Positions 1 through 9,828 of a stretch of 64,000 nucleotides of DNA are shown piece after piece. The notes below the pieces were generated by a model. It was not told the DNA's origin and ran no database searches. It saw only the letters and a list, made by a program, of their open reading frames with translations. Both the position numbers and the translations under genes were made by a program. Source of the stretch: Niveispirillum lacus (GTDB taxonomy: Bacteria > Pseudomonadota > Alphaproteobacteria > Azospirillales > Azospirillaceae). Within the stretch, counting starts at the first letter, position 1. Each line of letters begins with the position of its first letter. The stretch covers positions 186,001-250,000 of the forward strand of contig NZ_NOXU01000030.1 in assembly GCF_002251795.1 (NCBI RefSeq). Direction: 5' to 3'.

Positions 1-50
1 GCGCCTGGATCGGGTAGAAGCGGGGCTCTTCTTTTGGGGAGCATCGGTTC

Positions 51-674
51 ATGAGCAAAGCCTATTGGGATTTGGAACAGCCACGGGGGCGGTTACTGCC
101 GGCAGTTGCGGCCGGTCTGGTACCTGTCCTGCTGGTTTTGGTCGCTGTCGGGCTGCTGCTGGTCCGCCCGGCTTTCCGTGGCTTGGACCATGCCCAGGCG
201 GTGTTATCGGCGGCCAGCGAACTGCGCTCTACCAGCCGCGCGTTACAGCGCGACGTGCTGCTGTTGATCTTTGATGAGCCGACGCGGGGAAAGACGGGCC
301 AGCGCCTTGTCACCAGGCTGCCCGAGTTCCGCGCCTTGGCGGAGCGTCTGGGCACTGAACTGGACCCCGTCGATCCTGACACAGCCCGGCGCATCCGTGA
401 CACGCATGCGGCCTTGGCCGATGGGGTCGCTGCCGTCGTTACATCTGTGCAGGCGCGGGAAGGCATCGACGCCAACTGGCGGGTGCAGCAGGAACGCGTA
501 CTCGCCGCTGAAATCCCAGCGGCACGCACGAACGATCCGATCATCGAACAATACCGGGCCTATGTGACCGCTTCACTGGGTGAGGTAAAAACTGCCCTTT
601 GGCTGTGCTTTGGGTTGGTGTTCGTCGCCTTGGGCTTTGGGGTAGCGTCCGCGGCTGTCGTGCTGCGGCGGTAA
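51..674 (+). CDS. Small two-pass membrane protein, truncated-sensor-like
   Basis: No family recognised. The 207-residue product has a hydrophobic segment at about residues 15-41, a mostly helical soluble part of about 140 residues that would face the periplasm, and a second membrane segment at about 182-205, followed at once by two arginines and the stop. This is the input half of a chemoreceptor or histidine kinase (membrane, helical sensor, membrane) without any HAMP or signalling domain. A GGGGAG ribosome site lies 8 bases before the ATG. The ATG overlaps a frame-1 TGA at 52-54, so it may follow another gene that lies mostly outside the window. It could be a stand-alone sensor partner or a truncated receptor. 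Confidence 0.6.
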   Translation: MSKAYWDLEQPRGRLLPAVAAGLVPVLLVLVAVGLLLVRPAFRGLDHAQAVLSAASELRSTSRALQRDVLLLIFDEPTRGKTGQRLVTRLPEFRALAERLGTELDPVDPDTARRIRDTHAALADGVAAVVTSVQAREGIDANWRVQQERVLAAEIPAARTNDPIIEQYRAYVTASLGEVKTALWLCFGLVFVALGFGVASAAVVLRR

Positions 675-687
675 CGGTCCCCCGGTG

Positions 688-1344
688 TTAGGCCGGCTGA
701 TGGCCGCTCAGTAACTCGACGGCATTGGCTAGAACCCTGGCGTCGGTCTGGGCATACAGGGTTGTAGCGCGTCCATGGATGGCGGACCCCGGCGTGACGC
801 GCAGCAATCGGGCAAGATCGTCATTGGCCACCAGCCGCAGGAACCCGGCTGGTCGGCTTTTGAATGACACACCACAGGCTGACAGGATCGCCCCAAAGGG
901 GATACGCCGCTGACGCACCGCGAACAGCGCACCCGGCGGCAGCGCATCCAGGTGGATTTCGATCAAGCCCAATTCGGCTGGTGTTCCGCTTGCCGCACCT
1001 GACAGCAAAACATGCCGGCGCAGCAGATTGCCCTTCTCTTCGGTATGTAATACCGACAGCCGCATCTGCTCTCCCCAGAACGCTTCCAAGGTGGCGGTCA
1101 TACCATGGTCATGTACCAGCAAACGGCGGGGTACATCCGGCAGCCCGCTCCCATCCAACCACAGCGGTGGCACCGGCTCACGACCAGGGGATTGCGAACG
1201 GAGAAAATCCGTCAGCAGGTCGGGAGCATCATTGGTCGGCAGCGAAGGGGCGGTCATCATCACGGGGCCAGAAGCCATCGGGGTGCGGGCACAGGCGGCA
1301 CGCGCGGCGGACCATAGCCACGACCGGGCCAGTTGCCAAGGCAT
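688..1344 (-). CDS. Chorismate pyruvate-lyase-like protein (UbiC/DUF98 type), tentative
   Basis: A 218-residue cytoplasmic protein. From residue 70 on it has the pattern expected of chorismate-lyase-like folds: RRLLVHDHGMT, then a segment around the residues RHVLLSG, then GLIEIHLDALPP, RQRRIPFG and a late segment with SRPAGFLR. Known members remove pyruvate from chorismate to give 4-hydroxybenzoate for ubiquinone. The match rests on remembered motif layout and is moderate; a related uncharacterised family is equally possible. The first 30 residues look unconserved, and starts at 1278 or 1260 are reasonable alternatives. The gene converges with the upstream plus-strand gene with only 13 bases between them and diverges from the TPR gene. 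Confidence 0.5.
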   Translation of the reverse strand: MPWQLARSWLWSAARAACARTPMASGPVMMTAPSLPTNDAPDLLTDFLRSQSPGREPVPPLWLDGSGLPDVPRRLLVHDHGMTATLEAFWGEQMRLSVLHTEEKGNLLRRHVLLSGAASGTPAELGLIEIHLDALPPGALFAVRQRRIPFGAILSACGVSFKSRPAGFLRLVANDDLARLLRVTPGSAIHGRATTLYAQTDARVLANAVELLSGHQPA

Positions 1345-1451
1345 GGCGGACCTGCGCTATCGGGCTTCACGGAATTGGAACCATGGCGCCATGAATCCGC
1401 CACAGCGAGCGACCAAATAGTTAAGCACCCTTAAGCATTCTGGACGGTCCC

Positions 1452-2432
1452 ATGCGTCTTATCGCTCATGTCGCCATGCTGTCGCTGCTTGTGTTGGCGG
1501 GCCCGGCGATCGCACAGACCGCGGTGCGTGACTATGCCGCCCTGGTCGAACCCGATGACCGGGAGGAGGTCGCGGCCACGCCGCTGAAGGACCGGCTTGC
1601 TGCCAATCCGGGAGACCTGAATGCCGCCCGCGAATTGCTGCGGGTCTATCAGCGATACGGCAATATCGAGGCAGGGCAATCGTTGGGAGCCAGGTTGGCG
1701 GCGGAGTTGCCGGGCGATCGGGATGTGCTTGAAGCCAGGATGGTACTGGCCACACGCCGCATCGATGCGGCCTCCCTGTTCTCCAAGAAGGCGGCAGCAG
1801 GGGAGTTGCTGACCCTGTGCGAGGGTGAACGTCAGCGTGACCCCCGCAGCATTCCGGCTCTCAACTGCATTGCGCAGTACCACCTGGTCGCGCCGTCGAT
1901 TGTTGGAGGCGATAAGGCTAAGGCGGATGAAGCCATCAGCGCCATGCAGGCCGTGAATGAAGGACATTATCTGCTGCTGCGCGCGAATCAGGCTCTCAGC
2001 AATGAGGATGAGGCGGGTGGACGGGCACGGCTGATGGAGGCGGTGGCCAAACTGGACGACGCCTCTGATCTGGCGGGGGCGGCTGTCCGCCTGGGCCGGC
2101 TGGGTGACATAGAGTCCGCGTTTGCAGCCCTGGATAGGGCGCTGGAGATTGATCCAGCCGATCCGTTCACCCTTTACCAGCGGGGGCGCGCCGCAGCCGC
2201 GTCAGGGCGCCATCTGGAAAGCGGACGCGACGCGCTCTTGCGTTTTCTATCGGGCCCGGCCTGGATAGGTGGCACGAACTACCGTGCGGCTGCCCATTGG
2301 CGGCTGGGGATGATCTATCAGGCCATGGGTGATACGGGCACCGCAGAACAGGCCTACAGGCGTGCCTTGGTTCTGGAGCCCAAACATAAGGAAGCGCAGG
2401 CAGCACTGAAGGCGCTCAAAACAGCGGGTTAA
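1452..2432 (+). CDS. Periplasmic tetratricopeptide-repeat protein
   Basis: 326 residues with a clear Sec signal peptide (residues 1-21, hydrophobic core then AIAQ). The mature part is helical, and the last third has canonical TPR units, for example around the residues AFAALDRALEIDPADPFTLY and a final one ending in RRALVLEPKHKEAQAAL. TPR proteins act as binding scaffolds, so a role in envelope assembly or protein interaction is likely, but no partner can be named. It stands alone just upstream of rpsB, from which it is separated by a GC-rich hairpin, so it is probably its own transcription unit. Confidence 0.75.
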   Translation: MRLIAHVAMLSLLVLAGPAIAQTAVRDYAALVEPDDREEVAATPLKDRLAANPGDLNAARELLRVYQRYGNIEAGQSLGARLAAELPGDRDVLEARMVLATRRIDAASLFSKKAAAGELLTLCEGERQRDPRSIPALNCIAQYHLVAPSIVGGDKAKADEAISAMQAVNEGHYLLLRANQALSNEDEAGGRARLMEAVAKLDDASDLAGAAVRLGRLGDIESAFAALDRALEIDPADPFTLYQRGRAAAASGRHLESGRDALLRFLSGPAWIGGTNYRAAAHWRLGMIYQAMGDTGTAEQAYRRALVLEPKHKEAQAALKALKTAG

Positions 2433-2443
2433 TGCGGAGCGGA

Positions 2444-2469
2444 GCCCCGCCATGCGGTGATGGCGGGGC
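2444..2469 (+). terminator. GC-rich hairpin after the TPR gene
   Basis: A perfect 10-bp stem (GCCCCGCCAT with ATGGCGGGGC) and a 6-base loop begin 12 bases after the TPR stop codon. There is no T-run after it, so it may be a weak or factor-assisted terminator, or a 3' end stabiliser, before the rpsB promoter region. Confidence 0.5.
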
Positions 2470-2685
2470 GGGCGGTCGCAAATCGCTTCCGGGTGGGGTT
2501 GCAAAGCAGGCCCGCCTGCGCTATTCCACCGCCCGTCGTTAATCCCACACGTGGGCTTGCGGTGTGCTGGCTTTTACACAGACGTTGGTTGTCTGAAAGG
2601 GGCCTGCCCATCGATCCGGTGTCAGGCGGGCATGGTGCCCGTCCGGCATTGCTCACGGAGGCCAAACCGGAAAAGGAAGTTTTCC

Positions 2686-3459
2686 ATGGCTATGCCGACC
2701 TTTACCATGCGTCAGCTCCTCGAAGCTGGCGTTCACTTCGGTCACCACACCCGTCGCTGGAATCCCAAGATGTCCACGTACATCTTCGGTGCCCGCAACG
2801 GCGTGCATATCATCGATCTGGAGCAGACCGTTCCGCTGCTGCACCGCGCCATGCAGGCCGTGCGTGACGTTGTCGCTGGCGGTGGTCGCGTTCTGTTCGT
2901 CGGCACCAAGCGCGCCGCCCAGGAACAGGTGGCTGCTTCCGCCAAGCGCTGTGGCCAGTACTATGTCAACCATCGTTGGCTCGGCGGCATGCTGACCAAC
3001 TGGAAGACCATCTCTCAGTCGATCCGTCGTCTGAAGGAAATGGACGAGGCGCTCGCCCATGGTGAAGGCTCTGGCCGCACCAAGAAGGAGCTGCTGAACA
3101 TGACGCGCGACCGCGATAAGCTGGAGCGCGCGTTGGGTGGTATCCGTGACATGGGTGGCTTGCCCGACCTGCTGGTGATCATCGATACCAACAAGGAAAG
3201 CTTGGCCATTCAGGAAGCCAACAAGCTGGGTATCCCGGTGGTTGCCATCCTGGACAGCAACAGCGATCCCGATGGCATCACCTTCCCGGTTCCTGGTAAT
3301 GATGACGCCCTGCGCGCCATCGAGACCTATTGCGAATTGCTGAGCGGCGCCGTCCTGGACGGCCTGCAGGCTGAAATGTCGGCCGCCGGTATCGATGTCG
3401 GCGCCCAGGAAGTCGCCCCGGCTGAGGCTCTGCCCGCCGAAGAGGCCGTCGAGGCCTGA
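2686..3459 (+). CDS. rpsB: 30S ribosomal protein S2
   Basis: Small-subunit ribosomal protein that binds 16S rRNA late in assembly and helps dock S1. The 257-residue product opens with the family signature ([22 protein letters not shown]) and carries the conserved [11 protein letters not shown] segment and the [10 protein letters not shown] / [11 protein letters not shown] region. The frame is open upstream to 2551, but homology begins at the ATG at 2686, which has an AAGGAAG ribosome site. The C-terminal 30 residues are Ala/Glu-rich, as is common in alphaproteobacteria. It is followed by tsf, the classical partner; the 250-base leader upstream holds small hairpins (for example CGGGCA-tgg-TGCCCG at 2627-2641) that could take part in feedback control. 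Confidence 0.98.
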   Translation: MAMPTFTMRQLLEAGVHFGHHTRRWNPKMSTYIFGARNGVHIIDLEQTVPLLHRAMQAVRDVVAGGGRVLFVGTKRAAQEQVAASAKRCGQYYVNHRWLGGMLTNWKTISQSIRRLKEMDEALAHGEGSGRTKKELLNMTRDRDKLERALGGIRDMGGLPDLLVIIDTNKESLAIQEANKLGIPVVAILDSNSDPDGITFPVPGNDDALRAIETYCELLSGAVLDGLQAEMSAAGIDVGAQEVAPAEALPAEEAVEA

Positions 3460-3471
3460 GTTTAAGGTGCG

Positions 3472-3510
3472 ACGGCCGGGCCGCATCCGAATTGGATGCT
3501 GTCCGGCCGT
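3472..3510 (+). promoter_or_regulatory. Long hairpin in the rpsB-tsf spacer
   Basis: Two nested stems, ACGGCCGG with CCGGCCGT outside and GCATCC with GGATGC inside, begin 12 bases after the rpsB stop. No T-run follows. It is placed where an rpsB-tsf attenuator or processing site would sit and could set the ratio of S2 to EF-Ts. Confidence 0.5.
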
Positions 3511-3596
3511 TGTGCTGTCCGGGCTAGGCACGAAAATGCCTTAGTCCCTGTGCTATCCAGATACCCGTCAGACCCAAGACGATTAGAGAGGCGAAT

Positions 3597-4520
3597 ATGG
3601 CCGAGATCACCGCTGCCCTCGTGAAGGACCTGCGCGAGAAGTCCGGCGCCGGCATGATGGACTGCAAGAAGGCGCTGACCGAAACGGCCGGCGACCTGGA
3701 AGCCGCCATTGACTGGCTGCGTAAGAAGGGCCTGGCCGCCGCTGCCAAGAAGGCTGGCCGCGTCGCTGCCGAAGGCCTGGTTGGCGTGGCCGCCAACGGC
3801 ACTGTCGGCGCTGCCGTCGAACTGAATGCCGAGACGGACTTCGTGGCCCGTAACGATGCCTTCCAGACTGCTGTTGCCACCGTCACCAAGCTGGCGCTGG
3901 ACACTGATGGGACGCTGGACAGCCTGAAGGCCGCTGCCTATCCGGGCACCGGCCGCTCCGTCGCCGATGAACTGCCGAATCTGGTCGCCACCATCGGCGA
4001 AAACATGAATCTGCGCCGCGTCGCCAAGCTGTCGGTCACCGACGGTGTGGTCGCGTCTTATGTTCATGGTGCCCTGGTCCCCGGCTTGGGCAAGATTGGC
4101 GTGCTGGTGGCTTTGGAGTCGACCGGTGACAAGGCCGCTCTGGCCGAACTGGGCAAGCAGATCGCCATGCATGTCGCTGCCGCCCGTCCGGAGGCCCTGG
4201 ACATTGCCGACGTGTCGACCGCCAACCTGGAGCGCGAGCGCGCTGTTCTGGTCGAGCAGGCCCGGGCGAGCGGTAAGCCGGAGAACATCATCGAGAAGAT
4301 GGTCGAAGGCCGCGTCCGCAAGTATTATGAAGAAGTGGTCCTGCTGGAACAGCTCTACGTCATCGACGGCGAAACCAAGATCCGCAAGGTCGTGGAAAAT
4401 GCCGCTAAGACGGTTGGCGCCCCGGTTGCCCTGACTGGTTTCGTCCGCTTCCAGTTGGGCGAAGGCATCGAGAAGGAACAGTCCGACTTCGCCGCTGAAG
4501 TGGCCGCGATGGCCGGCTGA
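3597..4520 (+). CDS. tsf: Translation elongation factor Ts
   Basis: Guanine-nucleotide exchange factor that recycles EF-Tu from GDP to GTP form. The 307-residue protein has the N-terminal UBA-like module (residues 1-40, with [16 protein letters not shown]), the Tu-interacting motif TDFVARN at about 81-87, and the dimerisation/coiled-coil part later ([17 protein letters not shown]). Length fits the family. An AGAGAGGCG ribosome site precedes the ATG. It is followed by a strong hairpin and then pyrH. Confidence 0.98.
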   Translation: MAEITAALVKDLREKSGAGMMDCKKALTETAGDLEAAIDWLRKKGLAAAAKKAGRVAAEGLVGVAANGTVGAAVELNAETDFVARNDAFQTAVATVTKLALDTDGTLDSLKAAAYPGTGRSVADELPNLVATIGENMNLRRVAKLSVTDGVVASYVHGALVPGLGKIGVLVALESTGDKAALAELGKQIAMHVAAARPEALDIADVSTANLERERAVLVEQARASGKPENIIEKMVEGRVRKYYEEVVLLEQLYVIDGETKIRKVVENAAKTVGAPVALTGFVRFQLGEGIEKEQSDFAAEVAAMAG

Positions 4521-4564
4521 TGCGGTTCCGGGGCCGGACCTGAGCCGGCTCTGGAGCGTTAATC

Positions 4565-4592
4565 TGTCGGGGCCGGTTCGCCGGCCCCGACA
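4565..4592 (+). terminator. 12-bp UUCG hairpin between tsf and pyrH
   Basis: A perfect stem (TGTCGGGGCCGG / CCGGCCCCGACA) closed by a TTCG tetraloop, 44 bases after tsf. It is one of the most stable hairpins in the window. Only a short, mixed sequence follows it, so it may act as a partial terminator or as a 3' end protector rather than a full stop before pyrH. Confidence 0.6.
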
Positions 4593-4634
4593 TGATCTGT
4601 TGAAGACCGGATTTCCAACCGAAAGGACAAACCC

Positions 4635-5357
4635 GTGCCCGAGGCCCGTTACAAGCGCGTTCTTCTGAAACTTTCAGGCGAAGCCCTTATGGGGGAGAGG
4701 GAATACGGGATTGATCCCAATGTCGTCAGCCGCATGGCGACAGAGATCAAGTCCGTGATCGATATGGGGATCGAGGTCTGCGCCGTTATCGGCGGCGGCA
4801 ACATCTTCCGTGGTATTTCTGGCGCTGCGTCCGGCATGGAACGCGCGACCGCCGACTATATGGGGATGCTGGCCACCGTTATGAACGCGTTGGCCGTGCA
4901 GAACGCCCTGGAAAAGGCCGGTGTGGAAACCCGCGTGCAGTCGGCCATCCCGATGGACAGCGTTTGCGAGCCTTATATCCGTCGCAAGGCTGAGCGCCAC
5001 ATGGAAAAAGGCCGGGTGGTGATCTTCGCCGCCGGCACTGGCAATCCCTTCTTCACCACTGACACGGCTGCGGCATTGCGCGCTTCGGAAATGGGCTGCG
5101 ATGCGATGTTGAAGGCCACCAAGGTGGATGGCGTCTACAGCGCCGATCCGAAGAAGGTGAAGGATGCCATCCGCTATGACCGCCTGACCTATCTGGACGT
5201 GCTGTCCCGCGATCTGCAGGTCATGGACGCTTCAGCGATTTCGCTTGCCCGCGAGAACAAGATTCCCATCCTTGTCTTCTCCATCCAGAAGGACGGTGGT
5301 TTCGCCGAGGTGATGGCGGGGCAGGGTAAATTCACCATCATAACCGAAGAGGCATAA
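4635..5357 (+). CDS. pyrH: Uridylate (UMP) kinase
   Basis: Phosphorylates UMP to UDP with ATP, the step that feeds UTP and CTP synthesis. The 240-residue protein is of the amino-acid-kinase fold: [13 protein letters not shown] at the N-terminus, the GGGN loop ([10 protein letters not shown], about residues 56-65), [16 protein letters not shown] at about 137-152, and [14 protein letters not shown] at about 160-173. Translation starts at a GTG with a GAAAGGA ribosome site. It is followed without a gap by frr, the usual order in proteobacteria. Confidence 0.98.
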   Translation: MPEARYKRVLLKLSGEALMGEREYGIDPNVVSRMATEIKSVIDMGIEVCAVIGGGNIFRGISGAASGMERATADYMGMLATVMNALAVQNALEKAGVETRVQSAIPMDSVCEPYIRRKAERHMEKGRVVIFAAGTGNPFFTTDTAAALRASEMGCDAMLKATKVDGVYSADPKKVKDAIRYDRLTYLDVLSRDLQVMDASAISLARENKIPILVFSIQKDGGFAEVMAGQGKFTIITEEA

Positions 5358-5358
5358 G

Positions 5359-5919
5359 GTGGCTGCTTCCGCTCTGATCAAGGACATCGAGCATCGCATG
5401 GCCGGTGCTCTTGAGGTGCTCCGCAAGGAATTTGCCGGCCTGCGCACGGGCCGCGCGTCGGCCAACCTGCTGGAACCAGTGACGGTCGAGGCCTATGGCA
5501 CGACAGTGCCGCTGAACCAGGTCGCCAACATCTCCGTGCCGGAGCCGCGGCTGATCTCGGTCCAGGTGTTTGACCGGTCTACAGTCAAGGCCGTGGAGAA
5601 GGCAATCCGTGACGCTGGTTTGGGCTTGAACCCGCAGACCGAGGGCTCGACCATCCGCGTGCCGATTCCAGAACTGAATTCCGAGCGCCGTAAGGAACTT
5701 TCCAAGGTCGCTGCCAAATACGCTGAACAAACCCGTGTCGCTGTCCGCAATGTGCGCCGCGACGGCATGGACAGCTTGAAGAAGCTGCAGAAAGACGGCG
5801 ACCTGTCCGAGGACGAGCAGAAGACATGGGCTGACAAGGTTCAGGCCGCCACTGACGCCCACATCAAAAAGGTGGACGAGGCGCTTGTGGCCAAGGAAAA
5901 GGAAATCCTGCAGGTCTGA
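5359..5919 (+). CDS. frr: Ribosome recycling factor
   Basis: Splits the post-termination ribosome together with EF-G. The 186-residue length and the sequence [14 protein letters not shown] (about residues 30-43), ISVPEPRLI, and the C-terminal helix [11 protein letters not shown] are diagnostic. The GTG start lies one base after the pyrH stop codon, so translation is probably coupled to pyrH. Confidence 0.98.
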   Translation: MAASALIKDIEHRMAGALEVLRKEFAGLRTGRASANLLEPVTVEAYGTTVPLNQVANISVPEPRLISVQVFDRSTVKAVEKAIRDAGLGLNPQTEGSTIRVPIPELNSERRKELSKVAAKYAEQTRVAVRNVRRDGMDSLKKLQKDGDLSEDEQKTWADKVQAATDAHIKKVDEALVAKEKEILQV

Positions 5920-5956
5920 TCGTTTCCCGGTACCCAAGGGTTAAGGACCTGCTGCC

Positions 5957-6697
5957 ATGCCGGGCCCCGCCACATCCGCCTGTCTGCCGCCGCCCTCGCA
6001 CATTGCCATCATCATGGATGGCAATGGGCGCTGGGCGACGGCACGGGGCCTGCCCCGCACGGCAGGGCATAAGAAGGGCGTGGATGCCGTCCGCCACGCA
6101 ATCGAGGGCGCGCGCGAACTGGGCGTGCGTTACCTCACCCTCTACAGCTTCTCCACGGAGAACTGGAGCCGACCTGAGGACGAAGTCTTCACGCTTATGC
6201 AGCTCCTGCGTTTCTATCTGCGGGGTGAAATTGCCAAGCTGCATAAGAATGGCATCCAACTGCGGGTGATCGGGGACCGGTCCCGACTGTCCGCAGACAT
6301 CCAGGCACTGATTGCCAATGCTGAAACGCTGACAGCCGAAAACACCGACATGACCTTGGTGCTGGCGCTGTCCTATGGTGGCCGTCAGGAACTGGTGGAT
6401 GCCGCGCGCAAGTTGGCCCAGGCGGTGGAGCGCGGGGAGTTGAACCCGGATGCAATTACGACAGACGTCTTTGCCCGGGAGTTGAGCACAGGGGGCACCA
6501 TTCCTGACCCTGACCTGATGATCCGTACCAGCGGTGAAAAGCGCATCAGCAATTTCCTGTTGTGGCAGCTAGCCTATGCGGAGATGGTGTTTCTGGACAC
6601 GCTATGGCCGGATTTCACCCGACGCGACCTGGAAGCGGCCATTCAGGAGTACCACCGGCGTGACCGGCGGTTCGGGGCCACCGTTGGAAGTCGTTGA
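5957..6697 (+). CDS. uppS: Undecaprenyl diphosphate synthase (isoprenyl transferase)
   Basis: Condenses eight isopentenyl diphosphates onto farnesyl diphosphate to give the C55 lipid carrier for peptidoglycan and O-antigen. The 246-residue cis-prenyltransferase shows IAIIMDGNGRWA with the catalytic Asp at residue 21, RTAGHKKG, YSFSTENWSRP and the late signature DLMIRTSGEKRISNFLLWQ. Its position between frr and cdsA is standard. The start at 5957 gives the expected short N-terminus. Confidence 0.98.
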   Translation: MPGPATSACLPPPSHIAIIMDGNGRWATARGLPRTAGHKKGVDAVRHAIEGARELGVRYLTLYSFSTENWSRPEDEVFTLMQLLRFYLRGEIAKLHKNGIQLRVIGDRSRLSADIQALIANAETLTAENTDMTLVLALSYGGRQELVDAARKLAQAVERGELNPDAITTDVFARELSTGGTIPDPDLMIRTSGEKRISNFLLWQLAYAEMVFLDTLWPDFTRRDLEAAIQEYHRRDRRFGATVGSR

Positions 6698-6701
6698 AAT
6701 C

Positions 6702-7460
6702 GTGAACGATCAGCGCGTACCTGCCAAAAAACCCCGCTCCAACTTCACGCAACGCGTGATCTCCGCCCTTGTCCTGGCTCCGCCTGTGCTGGGCGCGGTC
6801 TGGTGGGGCGGCGTGCCTTTCCAGATGCTGGTTCTGGCAATCGCAGTCTTGTCTGGTTGGGAGTATTTCCGGCTGGTGCGGCAGGGGCGGCATCGTCCTG
6901 GCCATTTTGCCTTCATGCCATTTTATATTGGCCTCCCCTTTATCTCCATGCTGTGGCTGCGTCTGGAAAGCGGTCCCTATGGTTTGGCGCTGTTCCTGTT
7001 CCTGATGCTGTCCATCTGGGCCACCGATATTGGGGCCTATGCAGCGGGCAAGAGCATCGGCGGGCCGAAACTGGCGCCGCGCATCAGCCCCAAGAAGACC
7101 TGGGCCGGCCTGATCGGCGGCATGGCGGCATCGGCCTGCCTTGGGGGGCTGTTCGGGGCGGCACAGAGCGGGGACTGGTTGCCAGGCTGGTTGGTCCCAC
7201 CGGCGGCCACCGATGTGCCGCATGATGTGTCACTGGCAGCGATTGCCGCTTATGCGGCCATCGGTGCGGTGTTGGCCGTGGCCGGGCAGGCAGGGGATCT
7301 GTTCGAGAGTTACATGAAACGCCGGGTGGATGTGAAGGACAGTTCCACCCTCATTCCCGGTCATGGTGGTATTCTGGATCGGATAGACGGGTTGTTGTTT
7401 GCAGCCCCGCTTTATGCACTGTTCGAGATGACGGCCGGGGAATGGGTGCGATTTTGGTGA
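6702..7460 (+). CDS. cdsA: Phosphatidate cytidylyltransferase (CDP-diglyceride synthase)
   Basis: Makes CDP-diacylglycerol from phosphatidate and CTP, the branch point of phospholipid synthesis. The 252-residue membrane protein has several hydrophobic spans and the family signature near the C-terminus: [18 protein letters not shown] followed by [15 protein letters not shown]. The earlier motif [15 protein letters not shown] is also typical. I place the start at the GTG at 6702, four bases after the uppS stop; the frame is open further upstream but only inside uppS. Confidence 0.95.
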   Translation: MNDQRVPAKKPRSNFTQRVISALVLAPPVLGAVWWGGVPFQMLVLAIAVLSGWEYFRLVRQGRHRPGHFAFMPFYIGLPFISMLWLRLESGPYGLALFLFLMLSIWATDIGAYAAGKSIGGPKLAPRISPKKTWAGLIGGMAASACLGGLFGAAQSGDWLPGWLVPPAATDVPHDVSLAAIAAYAAIGAVLAVAGQAGDLFESYMKRRVDVKDSSTLIPGHGGILDRIDGLLFAAPLYALFEMTAGEWVRFW

Positions 7461-7471
7461 AATGTGAGACG

Positions 7472-8638
7472 ATGCGCCGCGTGACCGTGCTGGGCTGCAC
7501 CGGATCGGTTGGTAGCAACACCGTCGAACTTTTGGCGACCTACCCCGACCGGTTCCGCACCGAAGCCCTGGTGGCCAACCGCAATGTGGCCAAGCTGGCG
7601 GAACAGGCCCGCCTGCTGCGCCCGGCCCTGGCGGTGGTCGCGGATGACAGCGCCTATGCCGATCTGAAGCAGGCGCTGGGCGGTACCGGCATTGAGCTCG
7701 CCGCCGGCCCCGCAGCCGTTGTGGAGGCGGCGAGCCGTGAGCAGGCTGACTGGGTGATGGCGGCCATTGTCGGGGCGGCAGGACTGGCCCCGACGCTTGC
7801 TGCGGTTCAGCGCGGCGCCACCGTAGCGCTCGCCAACAAGGAAGTGCTGGTCTGTGCCGGTGAACTGGTGATGGCCGCGGTACGTCGCTGTGGTGCCACC
7901 CTGCTGCCTGTGGACAGCGAACACAGCGCCATTTTCCAGGTGTTTGACGAAGCACGCCGTGAAGGCATCTCCCGCCTGATCCTCACCGCCTCCGGTGGCC
8001 CGTTCCGCACTTGGACGCGTGAGGCTATGCAGGACGTGACCCCGGCCCAGGCCTGTGCCCATCCCAACTGGTCCATGGGTGCCAAGATCAGTGTCGACAG
8101 CGCCAGCATGATGAACAAGGGCCTGGAACTGATTGAAGCCCACCATCTGTTCGCCGTGCCGGAGAACCGGATCGACGTGCTGGTCCATCCGCAATCGGTG
8201 ATCCATTCACTGGTCGAATATGTCGATGGCTCGGTGCTTGCCCAACTGGGCACGCCCGACATGCGCACGCCCATTGCGGTGGCGCTGGCCTGGCCCAACC
8301 GGGTGGCCACGCCTGGCGATCGGCTGGATCTGGTAAAGGCGGCCAGCCTGACCTTCGAGTCGCCTGACCCAGAGCGTTTCCCCGCCCTCCGTTTGGCGCG
8401 CCGCGCCTTGCAAAGCGGGGGAGCGGCCCCTACAATCCTCAACGCGGCGAATGAGGTGGCGGTGGCCGCCTTTCTGGCCGGAAATCTGGGTTTCCTGGAT
8501 ATTCCGCGCGTCGTTGAAAAGTGTCTGGATACCCTGTCGCATGGCCCTATGGCGACGCTGGCAGATGTGGAGGCGGCCGATGCGGAAGCACGTTGCCATG
8601 CCTTTGCCGAAATTGCGGTTTTATCTCGCGCGAACTGA
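7472..8638 (+). CDS. dxr: 1-deoxy-D-xylulose 5-phosphate reductoisomerase
   Basis: Second enzyme of the MEP isoprenoid pathway, converting DXP to MEP with NADPH. The protein begins [17 protein letters not shown] (NADPH loop), followed by [12 protein letters not shown], the metal site [10 protein letters not shown] and the loop [17 protein letters not shown]. At 388 residues it matches the family. An in-frame ATG at 7442 inside cdsA would add 10 residues that are not part of the conserved fold. The gene sits 11 bases after cdsA, as in many proteobacteria. Confidence 0.97.
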   Translation: MRRVTVLGCTGSVGSNTVELLATYPDRFRTEALVANRNVAKLAEQARLLRPALAVVADDSAYADLKQALGGTGIELAAGPAAVVEAASREQADWVMAAIVGAAGLAPTLAAVQRGATVALANKEVLVCAGELVMAAVRRCGATLLPVDSEHSAIFQVFDEARREGISRLILTASGGPFRTWTREAMQDVTPAQACAHPNWSMGAKISVDSASMMNKGLELIEAHHLFAVPENRIDVLVHPQSVIHSLVEYVDGSVLAQLGTPDMRTPIAVALAWPNRVATPGDRLDLVKAASLTFESPDPERFPALRLARRALQSGGAAPTILNAANEVAVAAFLAGNLGFLDIPRVVEKCLDTLSHGPMATLADVEAADAEARCHAFAEIAVLSRAN

Positions 8639-8659
8639 GCGGCCCCAGGAGGCGCATTG

Positions 8660-9811
8660 ATGGAAGTCTTCGGCTTCATCTGGAATTACGGGGTAATGTT
8701 CCTGGTCGTGCTGACCATCCTGGTCTTTGTGCACGAAATGGGACATTTCCTGGTGGCGCGCCGCAATGGCGTGCGGGTGGAGGTGTTTTCCATCGGCTTC
8801 GGTCCCGAGATTTTCGGACGCACTGACCGGCTGGGCACCCGCTGGAGATTCAGCCTGATACCGCTGGGCGGCTATGTGAAAATGTTCGGTGATGCCGGGG
8901 CGGCCTCCACGCCGGGCGCCGGTCTGTCGAGCATGAGTGAGGCTGACCGTGCTGTGTCGTTCCATCACAAGCGTGTTGGACAACGCATGGCCATTGTGGT
9001 GGCGGGGCCGGCAGCGAACTTTCTGTTCGCCATCGTGGCTCTGGCCTTCATGTTCGTGGTCTATGGTCAGCCTCACACTCCGCCCGTGATCCGGGAAGTC
9101 CTGCCTCAGGGTGCAGCGGCTGAAGCCGGCATGAAGGCGGGCGACCGAATCTTGTCCCTGGATGGCCGTGAAACGTCTCGTTTCGAAGACGTGCTGGGCG
9201 TCATCGTTATGAATCCCGGCCGGACCGTGTCGATGGTGGTGGAGCGGGTCGAGGCGGAGGGCGCAGAGCCCAAGCGCCTGGAACTGAGTATCACGCCACG
9301 GGCGGAACAGATGGAGGACCGGTTCGGCAACATCCACACGATAGGCCGGATGGGGGTGATGCGTGGTAATGACGAGTACCGCCGCCAGACACCGCTGACG
9401 GCCCTGTGGGAAGCCGGTAAGGAGACGGTCCGGTTGACGGAAGGGACGCTTGATGCCGTCTGGCAGATGGTGCTCGGCATGCGCAGTACCGCTGAACTGG
9501 GCGGTCCGCTGCGCATCGCCCAAATGTCAGGTCAGGTAGCCCAGATGGGCTTCGTGACCATGATCTGGTTCGTGGCCGTGCTGTCCATAAATCTGGGTCT
9601 GATCAACCTGTTTCCTATTCCGATGCTGGACGGGGGCCATTTGCTGTATTACGCAGTGGAAGCCGTTCGCGGTCGGCCTCTTGGCGAACGGGTCCAGGAA
9701 TATGGTTTCCGGTTCGGTCTTGCTTTGGTATTGACCTTGATGGTTTTCGCCACGTGGAACGATATCGTTCAAATGCGTGTCGTTGATTTCGTCAAGGGTG
9801 TCCTGTCTTAG
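8660..9811 (+). CDS. rseP: RIP metalloprotease RseP (site-2 protease)
   Basis: Intramembrane zinc protease; in E. coli it cleaves anti-sigma factor RseA and removes signal peptide remnants. The 383-residue protein has the zinc motif HEMGH at residues 25-29 within the first membrane helix, a PDZ domain (about 110-210, starting near REVLPQGAAAEAGMKAGD), and the third zinc ligand in the MLDGGH motif at about residues 321-326. Four membrane spans are visible. The ATG at 8660 has an AGGAGG ribosome site; a TTG one codon earlier is less likely. The position between dxr and bamA is conserved. Confidence 0.97.
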   Translation: MEVFGFIWNYGVMFLVVLTILVFVHEMGHFLVARRNGVRVEVFSIGFGPEIFGRTDRLGTRWRFSLIPLGGYVKMFGDAGAASTPGAGLSSMSEADRAVSFHHKRVGQRMAIVVAGPAANFLFAIVALAFMFVVYGQPHTPPVIREVLPQGAAAEAGMKAGDRILSLDGRETSRFEDVLGVIVMNPGRTVSMVVERVEAEGAEPKRLELSITPRAEQMEDRFGNIHTIGRMGVMRGNDEYRRQTPLTALWEAGKETVRLTEGTLDAVWQMVLGMRSTAELGGPLRIAQMSGQVAQMGFVTMIWFVAVLSINLGLINLFPIPMLDGGHLLYYAVEAVRGRPLGERVQEYGFRFGLALVLTLMVFATWNDIVQMRVVDFVKGVLS

Positions 9812-9828
9812 CCTTTTTGGGGGAACAG

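Noticed and set aside
1-54. 3' end of an upstream gene in frame 1
   Set aside because: Only 17 codons are visible and frame 2 is also open; the TGA overlapping the next ATG is suggestive but not enough to call a feature.
2653-3531. 292-codon minus-strand frame across rpsB
   Set aside because: Antisense shadow of rpsB with no recognisable motif.
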